Below, piece by piece: positions 19,788-29,908 of a DNA stretch of 64,000 nucleotides. The notes beneath the pieces were generated by a model, which was not told the origin of the DNA, searched no databases, and saw only the letters and a program-made list of their open reading frames with translations. How positions within the stretch are numbered: position 1 is the stretch's first letter; each line of letters begins with the position of its first letter. The stretch is from Thecamonas trahens ATCC 50062. Its lineage: Eukaryota; Apusozoa; Apusomonadida; Apusomonadidae. The stretch is from positions 396,630-460,629 of the forward strand of contig NW_013657673.1 in NCBI RefSeq assembly GCF_000142905.1, written 5' to 3'. Both the position numbers and the translations under genes were made by a program.

Positions 19788-21860
19788 ATGGAGCTGCTAG
19801 AGCCTCTGCGTGAGTTTGTGGCACAGTATGTGGAGACGCCCGAGGTGTACGCCCCGACGTTGGCCGGCAAGTCGCTCGGCCCGGAGATGGTGGCCGCCGT
19901 CGAGGCTGCGCTCAAGGCCCTCTTTGACGCCGGCAAGGTGCTTGAGCCGACAGCACTGGCAAAAATGACTCCGTTGGATGAGCTCCTGGTCAAGGGCTTT
20001 GATCCGGAGCAGATTTGGGCGGAGATCCGTGTCCAGCACGAGGCCAAGCTTGACTGGCTTGAGGAGCGGGCCGAGAAGCTGGTCGACAAGAACGACGCCG
20101 GCTCGCTCGGCCCGCTCTCTGAGCATCTGCCATCGAGGACGCAGTCGAGCTCGGATGACGAGAGCGCCGAATACGAGGAGGAGGACGAGGACGGACTTGT
20201 GAGCGACGGCGCCATGGACGATGACATGCGCGAGCTGATGGAGGAGGCCATGGCGAGTGCCAGCGCGAGTGCCAGCGCGAGTGCCAGCGCGAGTGCCAGC
20301 GCGAGTGCCAGCGCGAGTGCCAGTGATGACGAGAGCGAGGCTGGTGAGAACGAGGGCCCTGCGGTTGCGGCGATGGAGCTCGCAGCGGCGTCCAGGGGCC
20401 CGTCGCATGTCATCGACGACCGGTTCTTCCGATACGACGACTTTGAGCGGATGGGCGACGACCGGATCGACGCGCTCGACCCGATGGGTGCCGGCATTGC
20501 CGACGACGATGACATCATGCGCGAGCTGTACGGCATGGACGACGACGACGACGGCAGCGACGACGAGAAGGCCAAGGGCAAGGGCGACAAGGCCAAGTCG
20601 CGGAAGCGCAAGGCATCGGCCATGGACGACGACCTTGACGATGTCATGGACCTCAAGTACAACGAGTTCTTTGACCCGCCGGTCATCCGGGCTGATGACT
20701 CGGAGTCAGAGTCGGACGACGACGGCGAGGGTGAGTCGGACGATGACGACAGTAGCGACGGCGAGTCGGACGAGGAGTCCGGCTCTGGCTCTGGCTCTGG
20801 CTTTGGCTCTGGTTCGGGCTCGGGCTCGGGCTCGGGCTCGGGGACCGAGAAGCTCTCCAAGTACCAGCTCCGCAAGAAGCGCATGGCGGAGAAGATCGCC
20901 AAGCTCGAGGAAAAGTCGCTGGCGCCGAAAAAGTGGTCGATGATGGGTGAGGCGTCTGCGCGGTCACGGCCAGCCAACTCGCTGCTGACGGAGGATCTCG
21001 AGTTCGAGCACGCCATGGCGCCGGTGCCGGCCATCACGGCCGAAACGACGCAGTCGATCGAGGCGATCATCCGGCAGCGGATCGCCGACCGGGCGTTTGA
21101 TGACGTGATCCGCAAGAAGGAGGTGCAGGGCGAGGACCCGAGCAAGCAGCCACGCAAGCTGCTCGAGGCCGAGCTCGGCGCCAAGTCGAAGAAGTCGCTC
21201 GCACAAGAGTACGAGGACGCATACATGAAGCAGGCTGGCGCCTACCGCGACGTCGAGGCCGAGAAGGCGACTGAGGAGGAGCTCGAGATGCAGCGGCTGT
21301 TCCACTCGCTCTGCGAGGACCTCAATGCGCTCTCCAATTACCAGAACGCGCCCAAGCCGTTTGTGCCCGACCTGGAGATCGTGGCCAACGCGCCGGCCAT
21401 CAAGGTCGAGGAAGCCATCCCCATGGCGGTTGCCGAGGGCTCGACGCTCACCGCAAAGGAGGTGTACAGCTTGAGCAAGTCTGGCGACGCCCTTGCTGGC
21501 GAGGGTGAGGTGACCCGCGAGGAGCGGCGCGCCAAGCGCAATCGCAACAAGCGTGCCGCCGCCAAGTCGCGTGCCCGCGTCGCCGCCCGCACCGTCGTCG
21601 CAGGCGCGCCCGAAAAGGCCATGTCCAAGGATGCTGCGCTCAAGGCTATCAAGGCCGACTCGTCGGTCAAGTTTGCAGGCGACGCGGATCCAGGCGGACC
21701 GAACTACGCCCGCTCCGGCGACCTCTTCCGCAAGCTCCAGTCGGACGTCCGTGCCGATCTCTCCTCCTACAAGGCGTCCAAGAACTCCAAGGCCGGATCC
21801 AGCGGCCGCAAGCCGAAGAAGCGGGACCGTTCGGCGGCTACTTCCCAGTACAAGCTCTAG
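19788..21860 (+). CDS. MPHOSPH10: U3 snoRNP protein MPP10
   Basis: 690 residues, ATG at 19788 (MELLEPLREFVAQYV). Mpp10 is a scaffold of the nucleolar small-subunit processome; it binds Imp3/Imp4 and the U3 snoRNP for 18S pre-rRNA cleavage. Recognition rests on the conserved core PKKWSMMGEASARSRPANSL followed by LLTEDLEFEHAM at about residues 384-412, the following QSIEAIIRQRIADRAFDDV block, and acidic Asp/Glu/Ser stretches in the N-terminal half, all typical of the family. The C terminus is Lys/Arg-rich with an EERRAKRNRNKRAAAK motif. Two lineage-specific low-complexity inserts, an Ala-Ser repeat and a Gly-Ser repeat, lie within the acidic region. The length matches the family (about 600-700). 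Confidence 0.85.
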   Translation: MELLEPLREFVAQYVETPEVYAPTLAGKSLGPEMVAAVEAALKALFDAGKVLEPTALAKMTPLDELLVKGFDPEQIWAEIRVQHEAKLDWLEERAEKLVDKNDAGSLGPLSEHLPSRTQSSSDDESAEYEEEDEDGLVSDGAMDDDMRELMEEAMASASASASASASASASASASASASDDESEAGENEGPAVAAMELAAASRGPSHVIDDRFFRYDDFERMGDDRIDALDPMGAGIADDDDIMRELYGMDDDDDGSDDEKAKGKGDKAKSRKRKASAMDDDLDDVMDLKYNEFFDPPVIRADDSESESDDDGEGESDDDDSSDGESDEESGSGSGSGFGSGSGSGSGSGSGTEKLSKYQLRKKRMAEKIAKLEEKSLAPKKWSMMGEASARSRPANSLLTEDLEFEHAMAPVPAITAETTQSIEAIIRQRIADRAFDDVIRKKEVQGEDPSKQPRKLLEAELGAKSKKSLAQEYEDAYMKQAGAYRDVEAEKATEEELEMQRLFHSLCEDLNALSNYQNAPKPFVPDLEIVANAPAIKVEEAIPMAVAEGSTLTAKEVYSLSKSGDALAGEGEVTREERRAKRNRNKRAAAKSRARVAARTVVAGAPEKAMSKDAALKAIKADSSVKFAGDADPGGPNYARSGDLFRKLQSDVRADLSSYKASKNSKAGSSGRKPKKRDRSAATSQYKL
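20253..20324 (+). repeat. 12-base tandem repeat in MPP10
   Basis: About six copies of GCGAGTGCCAGC encode an alternating Ala-Ser run in the acidic region. Near-identical codons argue for recent slippage expansion. Confidence 0.85.
20779..20841 (+). repeat. Gly-Ser-encoding simple repeat in MPP10
   Basis: A six-base repeat (GGCTCT drifting to GGCTCG) encodes alternating Ser-Gly with a single Phe. It acts as a flexible linker between the acidic region and the conserved core. Confidence 0.8.
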
Positions 21861-22043
21861 CCATGGATCATAGTGTGTTTGTGTATGTGTTTGTGTCTCT
21901 GTGGCATTCTGCCGGGGTGTCAAGGACTGCGGGGGGAGAGGGGGGGGGGGTCAGAGGTTAGGGGTCAGGGGTCACGGGTAGGCTGTAGAAGCGAGAGAGT
22001 GAGACACGTGACTGTCAGAGGCAAGAGACACAAGGGGGGAGGT

Positions 22044-24193
22044 ATGGCGCATGCGGTGCCGCATGTGGACGAGCTGCTTAGGGAGTACCTGCTCTTCCGT
22101 GGCTTTACTGATGCCCTTGTGTCTTTGACTCGGAGCGCAAGGCCGACAAGGCCAAGGGCTTCTCGGTGGACAAGATCCTCACAGAACTTCATGCCCTCGT
22201 CTCTGCTCACAACCTTGATGGTCTCGTTGAGTTCTGGGACTTTCTGCAGACGTACTTTTTCTCCCGGCTGGACTCGTCCATGACCACTGCTGTCGATGCT
22301 CTCGAGACTGCTCTCCTTCGTTACTTTCTCGTCCATGCTGTAGAGGCTGACCGCCGCGATGTTGTCTCGTCCTTCTTTACGCTCTTTGGCGATCGTCTGT
22401 TTGCACAGGCCACCGCCCCGGGCTCGGGCCTTCGCCGTGGCACTGTTCTGGTTCCAGGCGCGGCCGCGCGTGGAAGCGCCCTCGATGACGGTGGATCAAG
22501 CGGCGGAGGCGCCATCGCCGGTGAGGTGCCGAGCGAGCTTCGCAAGGGCGTGGTCGGGCAAGGACGCGCGGCAGGCGACTCCGGGCAGTCGTCGTCATCG
22601 CTCGTCGACGTGCTGTACGTCGGATCGGGCGGGGCCGACTGGCTCGAGTGGTTTGCCCTGCCGGTCCTTGACAACCCGCAGGCGCACCCGACATTCAAGC
22701 CGTACTTTTCCAAGGCTTGGGTCGACAACTTTGCCGTCTCGCTCGCCAACTTTCTCAAGACCGTCTTCCAGGCCATCCCACTGCCCAAGCTCCTCGCCTT
22801 TAACCAGGAGCGGCTGCGCCGGCAGGCGCTCGAGGCGCAGGTCCGCTCGCTCCAGTCCGAAGTCCATCGGCTGCGCGCCCAGCTCCAGACTGCCTCGTCC
22901 GAGCTGGCGGACATGGACCGCAAGCGCAAGGTGGCCTCGACAATCCGCGTCCAGCGCGTCGAGACCCACGCCGCGGAGCGGTCATCGCGCCATTCCATGG
23001 CCATTGGCGCCGCTAGCCGTGTGGTCGAGTCGGCTCGCCCGCGCGCGGTCTCTGGCGCCTCGCGCGGAGCGCTCAGCGGCTCGGATGCTGTGGTGGAGGA
23101 AGTCGTTGCTTCGCCGCAACCCGAGCCGATGGTGGCGGCAGCGGCAGCGGCAGCGACAGGAGGGGTTGCTAGCAGGCACAGCGCCGACCCTGCTCCGGCC
23201 ACCCGCGAGAGCCCGCTGCCTGGCGGCGAGGAGCCGTTCATTGTGCTCAACCAGGAGGTGTTTGCCGAGCACAAGGCGCCGATCACCAAGTGTCTGTTCT
23301 CGGCGGACGGCTCGTCGATTGCATCGGCGTCCAAAGATGGGACGGTTCGGCTGTGGACGTTCTCGTCGTTCCCGTCGTCCCGCAACGCGGTGATCCGGTG
23401 CTCGGCACCGGTGCTCTCGCTCGAGTGGGAGCCAATGTCAGACCGGCTGCTGCTCGCCGGCACGGCACAGCGTGAGATCAAGCTCTGGTCGGTCAACGAG
23501 AAAAAGGAGCTGTACACGCTGCTGGCGCCTGCACATGTTCCGCGGGTGACAACGCTCGCCTGCTCGCCGTCGTCGCAGCTGTTTGTTGCCGGGCTGGCCG
23601 GCAAGGCAGCGGGCGGCGAGCTGCATGTGTGGGATCTGCGGACCCTGCAGCCGACCATGGAGCTTGGGCTCTCGCCAGAGCCGACGGCCAACACCTCGCT
23701 GGCATTCAACCACAACGGGCGCATGCTGGTGGCTGGTGGGGCCGATGGCATGATCCGTGTCTTTGACATGTCGACCGGGACACCTATCATGGGCTGGCCG
23801 GCCCACGACGGCGCTGCTGGCGGCGTCACAGGCGTTGCCTTTACCAACGACGAGACTTCGGTGGTCTCACACGGTGCCGACGGCAAGTTTACCCGTTGGT
23901 CGCTTCATTCGCTCGGCTCGGAGCTGTACATGTACAACACGACCGGCCTGACCGGCACCGGCGGCGGTGAGCTGTCAGGCCTTGCCATGGACGGCGACGG
24001 TGAGTACATGATTGTGGGGACGAGCGCATCGCACGGCGCTATCTACCACGTCGAGCAGCACGCTCCTGTGCAGACACTTGGCGGGCACGGCAGCGCGGTC
24101 CGCGCTGTCGACTGGCATCCGACGCTCAACTGCGCCATCACCGGCTCGGCCGACGCCACTGTCCGCGTCTCCAAGCTCATCAAGGCACTGTGA
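22044..24193 (+). CDS. WDR91: WDR91-like LisH/WD40 endosomal regulator
   Basis: About 716 residues after restoring one base (human WDR91 is about 750). In animals WDR91 is a Rab7 effector that limits PI3P on endosomes and drives early-to-late endosome conversion. Residues 7-40 form a LisH-type start (VDELLREYLLFRGFTDAL) continuing into FDSERKADKAKGFSVDKI, both matching the WDR91 N terminus. The two halves are in different frames at 22116-22127; one extra T in the run 22124-22126 joins them as DALVSFDSERKADK. A coiled coil (NQERLRRQALEAQVRSLQSE, from about residue 253), a variable Ala-rich linker and a seven-bladed WD40 propeller from about residue 408 to the end follow. The start codon may sit just after a 5'-UTR intron (CTGTCAG near 22013-22019). 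It ends 73 bases from the convergent gene. Confidence 0.8.
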
Positions 24194-24266
24194 AGCCAGG
24201 CTTGCGTCTCGGCCTCTGGACGTGTGCCAGCTTACAACTTGTTTTACGGGACGGCCTGGCAGGTGC

Positions 24267-27011
24267 TCAAAAGTCATACATCGGGTTAAAGCCGTGGTGG
24301 GACTCGGACTCGGAGTCGGCCGACGTGATGAGCGGGTCAATGTTTGTCTCTGCAAAGACGTGCGCAGCATCGTCACTGGGCTCTTGGTTGGCGACGGTGG
24401 TGTGGGTTCCGTCCGATGAGAGCTCCCACTTTGGGTTGTTGGCGTCTGCTTGAGCAGGGAGTGCATGATCGTCGGCGTTGACCGGAGCAATGTCAGAGCG
24501 GTGGACCAGGCTCGGGTTGACAGCCGACGCGTTCAGCTCACATTCTTCCGTCTCGGACAGCTCCCAGGCTGGATGGGCCTTGAGCGGCTCGCCGTTGTTG
24601 GGCTCGGAGGCGTCCCATGTCTTGGCGGGGCCGGCCGACGGGGTGTGGTCGGGAGCGGTCGACGACGACGCGTCTCCGGCAATGTTGTTGTCGTGAGTGG
24701 AGTCAACGACAGCAGAGGAGTCTGCGGGCGCAAGAAGGGCGTCCGGAGCTGCTTGTGGCTGGACCGACGGGGCCGGCTCATCGGCCGGCTCTTTGCGGCA
24801 ATCAGCTGCAGCGCGTGCTGCGTCTAGCGCGCGCTGGCGGCGGGTCCTCGAACGGGCAAGCGGCGAGGCCCGGTCGAGAGCTGGCGACGAGGTTGCAGCT
24901 TGGACGGCGGCGGGCCTAGCCGATGGCGAGGTCGGAGCCACGAGTTTGGTCGGCGAGCCGTAGTGGAGAATTGCGTGCGGAATAGCTCCCTTGAGAGCAG
25001 CGTGCTTGACCCGGGCAGCTGCGGCTGTGGTGGCATCGTACTTGTTCATCCGCAGCTGGGCCGCGGGTACATCGTTGCACGGCTCGCCGCCAGAGGTATG
25101 GTCATCTTCCAAGTGCTCGACATTGGCGGGCGGGCCTGCCATCGATGTGCGGATGGACGACTTGAAGTTCTCCCACTCGGCAAGGCGGGCAAGGCGCTCC
25201 TCGCGGCGGGCGCGGACCGAGGCGGCGTCAGCCTTGGCAGCAGACTTGGACTCGGCCTCGCGCTTCTTGGCTTCAGCAATGTTGTGCTGGCGAACACGAA
25301 GCGCAGCACGGGCCTTGGCGGAACGGATGAGTGGAGGATCGACGTTTGCAGGGCGGAGTGGCGACGCAGCCGAGTAGACGACCGGAGCCTTGATGCGAGG
25401 CGGCGAGGCGGCGATGGCGTGTGACTTGACGGCAAGCTCGTGCTGCTGGGCAGCACGCTCCTCGAGAATACGTCGCGAGCGTGCGACACGCTCGGTCTTG
25501 GCCCGGATCTCGCGCTTTTTGGCCGAGTACAGACGGGCCTTTGCGCGGCGGCGGGCGGCACGGGCCTGCGGCGAGAGGGCCTCATCCGAGTTGGTTGCGA
25601 TGACGTTGGGCGACGACGAGAGGGCCTTGGCCGATTGGACGTATGCAACCGGGTCGCGCGGCGGGGTGGACGCAGGCGAGCGCTCACGTCGAGACTCGAT
25701 GAACGAGTTGAGAAACGGCGAGAGCTCCGGGTTGATGACTGGAGACGGCTTTTGTTCCAGCGTGCGGGTCTCGGCGGCATCCTGGAGCGGGTGCGGCTCC
25801 GGCGATGGAGTCCGGGTCGCGGCAGCAGGTGTCGGCGCACCAAGCGAGGCAACGAGCATGTCGTCCTCGACAGAGAGGGTGCGACTGATCGGGGTGCGGT
25901 GCGAGCGGGGCGTGGTTGCATGAGACTGGACCTCGGCGTCGGCCAATGCGTCGACGGACTTTGTGTCTAGGGAGAGGTTGTGTTGCGGGGTGGGATATGT
26001 GGTGGCGTCGGCGTTGGCAGCCTCTGCCTCGACCTCTGTCTGGACCTGGGCCTGTGCGGCGGCCTCCGCCTCTGCCTGGGCCTGGGCCTGTGCGGCGGCC
26101 TCGGCCTCTGCCTGGGCCTGGGCCTGTGCGGCGGCCTCGGCCTCTGCCTGGGCCTGGGCCTGTGCGGCGGCCTCCGCCTCTGCCTGTGCCTGTGCCTGTG
26201 CGGCGGCCTCTGTCTCAGCCTGGGCCTGTGCGACAGCCTCCGCCTTTGCCTGCGCTTGTGCAGCGGCCTCGGCCTCGGCCTCTGCCTTCGCCTGCGCGGC
26301 GGCCTCGGCCTCGGCCTGCGCTTGTGCAGCGGCCTCAGCCTCGGCCTCTGCCTTCGCCTGCGCGGCGGCCTCGGCCTCGGCCTGCGCTTGTGCAGCGGCC
26401 TCAGCCTCGGCCTCTGCCTTCGCCTGCGCGGCGGCCTCAGTCTCGGCCTCTGCCTTCGCCTGCGCGGCGGCCTCTGCCTCTGCCTCTGCCTTCGCCTGCG
26501 CGGCGGCCTCAGCCTCGGCCTCAGCCTTTGCCTGCGCGGCAGCCTCGGCCTGTGCGGCAGCTTCCGCCTCTGCCTGCGACTGCGCGGCGGCCTCTGCCTC
26601 CGCCTCGGCCTCTGCCTCGGCATTCGCCTCGTCAACATGTGCGCCCGCATCAGAATCGATGGAGAGGTTGGCAATGTCGACAGTAAAGCCAACAGCGTCG
26701 TCGGCCGAGAGATCGGAGAGATCGTCGACGTCGTCAAAGGCGGCCTCCTTGGCGGCTAGCTCCTCGCTCAGGTTGAGGTCAGCACTGAGGTCGAGCTCCT
26801 CGCTCAGGTCCAGGTCCAGACCCAGATCATCATCATCATCCAGGCCAAGATCGAGGTCGTCGTCGTCGTCGAGCCCCAGCGCCGCCAAGTCGTCGTCCAC
26901 ATCGTCGAGACCCAGCTCGGCGACGTCGATAGTCACCCCGTCATGGTCGCTCAGCCCCAGGTCGTCCAGCCCAGACATGTCGCTCAGTACCGCGTCGTCA
27001 TCAAACGACAT
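24267..27011 (-). CDS. acidic/low-complexity coiled-coil protein, function unknown
   Basis: 914 residues, ATG at 27011. Residues 1-125 are very acidic with repeated LGLDDDDDL-type blocks. Residues about 125-325 are an almost pure Ala/Glu/Gln/Lys repeat ([14 protein letters not shown]), predicted to be one long charged helix. The C-terminal two thirds has Ser/Pro-rich segments (phosphorylation-prone SP and TP sites), a basic helical stretch ([20 protein letters not shown] at about 488-507) and an R/K/E-rich helix around 600-650. No enzymatic motif, signal peptide or membrane segment. I do not recognise it; a chromatin- or cytoskeleton-associated scaffold would fit but is only a guess. Confidence 0.65.
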   Translation of the reverse strand: MSFDDDAVLSDMSGLDDLGLSDHDGVTIDVAELGLDDVDDDLAALGLDDDDDLDLGLDDDDDLGLDLDLSEELDLSADLNLSEELAAKEAAFDDVDDLSDLSADDAVGFTVDIANLSIDSDAGAHVDEANAEAEAEAEAEAAAQSQAEAEAAAQAEAAAQAKAEAEAEAAAQAKAEAEAEAAAQAKAEAETEAAAQAKAEAEAEAAAQAQAEAEAAAQAKAEAEAEAAAQAQAEAEAAAQAKAEAEAEAAAQAQAKAEAVAQAQAETEAAAQAQAQAEAEAAAQAQAQAEAEAAAQAQAQAEAEAAAQAQAQAEAEAAAQAQVQTEVEAEAANADATTYPTPQHNLSLDTKSVDALADAEVQSHATTPRSHRTPISRTLSVEDDMLVASLGAPTPAAATRTPSPEPHPLQDAAETRTLEQKPSPVINPELSPFLNSFIESRRERSPASTPPRDPVAYVQSAKALSSSPNVIATNSDEALSPQARAARRRAKARLYSAKKREIRAKTERVARSRRILEERAAQQHELAVKSHAIAASPPRIKAPVVYSAASPLRPANVDPPLIRSAKARAALRVRQHNIAEAKKREAESKSAAKADAASVRARREERLARLAEWENFKSSIRTSMAGPPANVEHLEDDHTSGGEPCNDVPAAQLRMNKYDATTAAAARVKHAALKGAIPHAILHYGSPTKLVAPTSPSARPAAVQAATSSPALDRASPLARSRTRRQRALDAARAAADCRKEPADEPAPSVQPQAAPDALLAPADSSAVVDSTHDNNIAGDASSSTAPDHTPSAGPAKTWDASEPNNGEPLKAHPAWELSETEECELNASAVNPSLVHRSDIAPVNADDHALPAQADANNPKWELSSDGTHTTVANQEPSDDAAHVFAETNIDPLITSADSESESHHGFNPMYDF
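26030..26640 (-). repeat. coding tandem repeat array (Ala/Glu/Gln)
   Basis: Short imperfect units such as GCCTCGGCCTCTGCCTTCGC repeat with drifting periods of 6 to 60 bases across about 600 bases. On the minus strand they encode the Ala/Glu/Gln helix. The composition removes stop codons from several frames on both strands at once, producing long shadow frames. Confidence 0.85.
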
Positions 27012-27229
27012 CCTTTACCCTCCTCAGGGAGTCGTGTGTGCTCGTATGTGTGTCTCGCCCTCGCCCCGCCCCGCCGCCACTCTCGTCGTCCATGCCAGTC
27101 GGACCGCGGGTGCCCATGGCGCGGGCAAACCATTCAAATTTTCATGTCGGCTTTTTTACACCATGTCTGCTCAGGCCCAGCACTCGCGGCCAGCTCGTCT
27201 CGTGCCACCAAGCCGACACGATCATGCTC
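27012..27229. other. short spacer between two minus-strand genes
   Basis: 218 bases. It holds the 5' flank of the acidic-protein gene and the 3' flank of the next gene. An AT-rich patch (CATTCAAATTTTCATG, about 27134-27149) stands out in GC-rich surroundings and may be promoter or 3'-UTR sequence. Confidence 0.35.
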
Positions 27230-28384
27230 TCAAGCAAACAGGAAGCCGATGTCCGGGTGGTCCTTGTTGCATGGCTGGTCAAAAAGCGTGCCAGGCGTTT
27301 GGGCGACAGCGGCGATGGCGGTGATGAGCGCGATTGTTCCGCCGCCGTCCTCGGTGGTGAGCGCGTCGTTGATGGCCGCCATGCGCGCCGCAAGCTCGCC
27401 CGTCGTCGTCGGGCAAGTCTTGACCGACTTTTTCTTGATCTTGGTCGACTCGCGGAGCTGCTTCAGGACCTGGCCTGTGTTCCACATGGCCTCGATCCGC
27501 ATCTCGCCGACGAGGTCGGTTACGACCTCGGGCTTGAACGCCGCCACCATCCTAGACCGCGAGCCGCCAAAGTGGCGCTGCAGCGCTTGGTCAAACTTAC
27601 CAAGCGGCTCATGGTCAAGGACAGCCGCGATGTCGTCCTTGAAGTATGAGCTGAGCAACAGGTGGTTGCGACGCTTGATCGCGTCCTTGAGCCGGGAATA
27701 CAGCTGCGACAGGCGCCGCTCGCCGAGCATGTCCTCAGGGCAGACGTCGGCAGCATCAAGGAGGACAAACTCATCGATGCTGCGAGTAGCATCGATGTAC
27801 GATGCAATGGCCTCCTCCTGGGTCTCATCGCTTGCGTAGCAGAGCGGGCTCGCGAGCGGCAGGCCGCGCTCGCCAAGCGCGTCGGTGAGGGCGTCGCTGT
27901 CGATGTAGATCGTTTTGTGCGAGTTGCCGTTGGTGAACTCGCTACCCGCTAGCTCGCTAAAGTACAGCGGCTTGTTGTACCGCTGGTAGATCGACTCGTT
28001 GGCGAGTGAGAGCCCCCACTGATGGCCAAAGGCCTCAAAGTCGTCGTCGGTCAGCGCCTTGAGCCGGCCCAACACCTTCTTGAGTGGGAGCTTGGCTCCG
28101 CGATCAAGCTGCTTCTTCATCTCGGCCAGCGCCTCCGGGACAACAGCAGAAAGAGTCTGCGGGTAGCAGACCTCGAGCTTGCTCGACTCGACATCCATCG
28201 GGTGGGAGAGAATGTTGCGGAGCTTCCGCATCGCCTTCTGCCCCGACTTGTTCAAGCGCATGGTTGAGCCCACCTCGGCCATGACGTACACGAAACCGAG
28301 GCGGCGCTTTTGCGCCGTCATCCCGGCATCACCTGTGTTGATCCACTCGCGGATAGAGTCGAAAGCAGTCATGTTGCTGGCCAT
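27230..28384 (-). CDS. protein of unknown function, 384 residues
   Basis: ATG at 28384 (MASNMTAFDSIREWINTGDA). A globular soluble protein with mixed composition, no signal peptide, membrane segment or coiled coil. It is predicted mostly helical, with a KTIYIDSDALTDALGERGLP segment near the middle and a Lys-rich stretch (TKIKKKSVKTC) near residue 332. Codon use matches its neighbours and the frame is intact, so it is probably a real gene. I do not recognise the family. Confidence 0.6.
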   Translation of the reverse strand: MASNMTAFDSIREWINTGDAGMTAQKRRLGFVYVMAEVGSTMRLNKSGQKAMRKLRNILSHPMDVESSKLEVCYPQTLSAVVPEALAEMKKQLDRGAKLPLKKVLGRLKALTDDDFEAFGHQWGLSLANESIYQRYNKPLYFSELAGSEFTNGNSHKTIYIDSDALTDALGERGLPLASPLCYASDETQEEAIASYIDATRSIDEFVLLDAADVCPEDMLGERRLSQLYSRLKDAIKRRNHLLLSSYFKDDIAAVLDHEPLGKFDQALQRHFGGSRSRMVAAFKPEVVTDLVGEMRIEAMWNTGQVLKQLRESTKIKKKSVKTCPTTTGELAARMAAINDALTTEDGGGTIALITAIAAVAQTPGTLFDQPCNKDHPDIGFLFA

Positions 28385-28752
28385 GTGGGATGGAGTTGTG
28401 AGTTACTTATCGGTCCACGTCGCTGCCGCTGTTCGAAATCGTGCGCCGGTTTTGTCTCGGACGCGCAAAACGTGCAAAAGTGCAAAAGTGCATTTCTGCC
28501 CTCTGATAACAAGCACCGAGTGCAGAACATGTTTCGCACTGACGCCGGCGACCACACCCACGGTTCCACCACATCTACCATACGCTACCTCTTGCATTGT
28601 ATCCCCATCACATCGGCGAACCGTGCGTAGCTCTGGTACCTTGTGGCTGTGTGCTATGGTGCTGTGAGAGCCGCAGCTTCCGCGTCGTCCACAAGCGGCG
28701 AGAGCAAGCGGCTGCGGTGCCAAAGGTACATTTAACGAGCTTGTGAAGCAGG
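28385..28752. promoter_or_regulatory. spacer: 5' flank of unknown gene and 3' flank of BUB3
   Basis: 368 bases without a convincing gene. It contains a short direct repeat of GTGCAAAA (CGTGCAAAAGTGCAAAAGTG, about 28470-28489) and is less GC-rich than the flanking genes. It should hold the promoter of the minus-strand gene starting at 28384. Confidence 0.4.
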
Positions 28753-29667
28753 CTACTTCTTCTTGCCCTTGGGCCCGCGTGACTTGAACTTTGCGTCGGT
28801 GACAGGCATGACAAAGATGGCGTCGGGCGGGGCGTCGCGCTCACCGAGCTCAAAGGTGTACGAGGTGGCGAGAGCGAGTGCGTCGCCCGAGGGCGAGAAG
28901 GCGAGGGCGGCGAGCGAAGTCTGAAACGGGCCAAAGGAGGCAAGCCGGCGCTTGTGGGCCGGGTCCCACACATTGATGCAGGCGTCACAGCCGCCGGTGG
29001 CGAGCGTGCCGTGGGTCGGGTGGAAGGCGAGGGCGTTGACCGGATAGGCGATGGCCGGGGTGCCCTTGACCGGATCGGGCTTTGCGCGGTGGCATTTGAA
29101 GGCAAACTTGCGTGCCTGGATGGCGGGCTCGGGGTCAAAGTACTCGATGGCGACGCGGCCCTCGATGGAGGAGAGAGCAAAGCCGTCGCCGGACGGCGAG
29201 GCGGCGACGGCGCGGGTCTGGTGCTTGAGCGACGATTCGCGCTTCTGAACCGGCTCGCTAAAGTTGCGCACGTCGTAGACGTAGACGTGGCGACCGGCAG
29301 TGGCAGCGACGACGCGGTGACCTGAGATATCCAGCGCATAGACCTTGCCGGGCGCCGAGGCCGAGGCCGAGCGGACGCCGACGCGCGGGTCCCACATCCC
29401 CAGCGAGCCGTCCCACGACCCGGTGACGAAAGCAGCGGCCTCGCCAGCATAAGCCACTTGTGACATGGCCTCGCCAGCTGCCGGCGCCATCAGCGAGGCG
29501 ACCGGAGCGGCAGCCGGGCGCGAGACGTCGGCGACCGCGAGCACTCCTTCGAGCGTGGCCGCCGCGAGATGAGCTCCATCGGCCGAGTACGCGGTGTCGA
29601 GGACCGGAGTCGGGAGCTCGACTGTGGACACAACTGACGACAGCGTCACATCGTACACGTACACGTG
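28753..29667 (-). CDS. BUB3: BUB3 spindle-checkpoint WD40 protein, exon 2
   Basis: BUB3 is a seven-bladed WD40 protein that recruits BUB1 and BUBR1 to phosphorylated KNL1 at kinetochores. This exon supplies most of the propeller: SWDGSLGMWDPR, the family-typical SSIEGRVAIEYFDPEPAIQA, KFAFKCHR, YPVNALAFHPTHGTLATGGC and the final blade with LALATSYTFE. It ends in a Lys-rich tail (KSRGPKGKKK). It is preceded on the minus strand by CTCACAG, a splice acceptor, and starts HVYVYDV. Joined in phase to exon 1 (29899-29997) it gives SSWDGHVYVYDV, matching the first-blade BUB3 motif. Total 337 residues against 328 in human. The 231-base intron contains an imperfect CGCACT repeat. Confidence 0.9.
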   Translation of the reverse strand, partial: HVYVYDVTLSSVVSTVELPTPVLDTAYSADGAHLAAATLEGVLAVADVSRPAAAPVASLMAPAAGEAMSQVAYAGEAAAFVTGSWDGSLGMWDPRVGVRSASASAPGKVYALDISGHRVVAATAGRHVYVYDVRNFSEPVQKRESSLKHQTRAVAASPSGDGFALSSIEGRVAIEYFDPEPAIQARKFAFKCHRAKPDPVKGTPAIAYPVNALAFHPTHGTLATGGCDACINVWDPAHKRRLASFGPFQTSLAALAFSPSGDALALATSYTFELGERDAPPDAIFVMPVTDAKFKSRGPKGKKK

Positions 29668-29898
29668 CTGTGAGCGAGTGCGTGCGAGTGCGTGTGCGTG
29701 CGTGCGAGTGCGTGTGCGAGTGCGAGTGCGCGCGTGCGTGATGTTGGGCATGGTTGCCGTGGCGTCGTCGGCGGGAGTCGGGCAGGACCATGGTGATACC
29801 GTTGGTGACGATCAGTACATCAGTGAGTCCCTCCCGTTGTTGTCTTCTTTCCTTGCCCCCCCCCCCCCCCTCCCCCCCTCCCCCCTTCTCTGTCGTAC
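29668..29898 (-). other. BUB3 intron 1 with embedded repeat
   Basis: 231 bases, donor GTACGA at 29898, acceptor CTCACAG ending at 29668. It contains a CGCACT/CGCACG repeat (about 29673-29738) and, on the other strand, the first exon and first intron of the PP6R gene. Confidence 0.75.
29790..29822 (+). CDS. PPP6R: PP6 regulatory subunit exon 1 (inferred)
   Basis: Eleven codons, MVIPLVTISTS, from ATG 29790 to a consensus donor GTGAGT at 29823. Joining it in phase 0 to the acceptor at 29908 opens the SAPS frame, which otherwise has no upstream ATG before its conserved region. This exon lies inside BUB3 intron 1 on the other strand. Confidence 0.55.
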
Positions 29899-29908
29899 CC
29901 CATCCCAG
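29823..29908 (+). other. PP6R intron 1
   Basis: 86 bases from GTGAGT to CCCATCCCAG. The pyrimidine tract is a long C run with a few T (about 29858-29890). It is the clearest intron in the window. Confidence 0.75.

Noticed and set aside
26030-26640. CRISPR-like regular repeats
   Set aside because: Units are irregular in length with no spacers, and the array is coding in a eukaryotic gene.
25963-27324. Long plus-strand frames (up to 453 codons) opposite the acidic-protein gene
   Set aside because: They exist because the Ala/Glu/Gln repeat lacks stops in several frames. They have no sensible composition and no start context, and the minus-strand frame has the better start and domain pattern.
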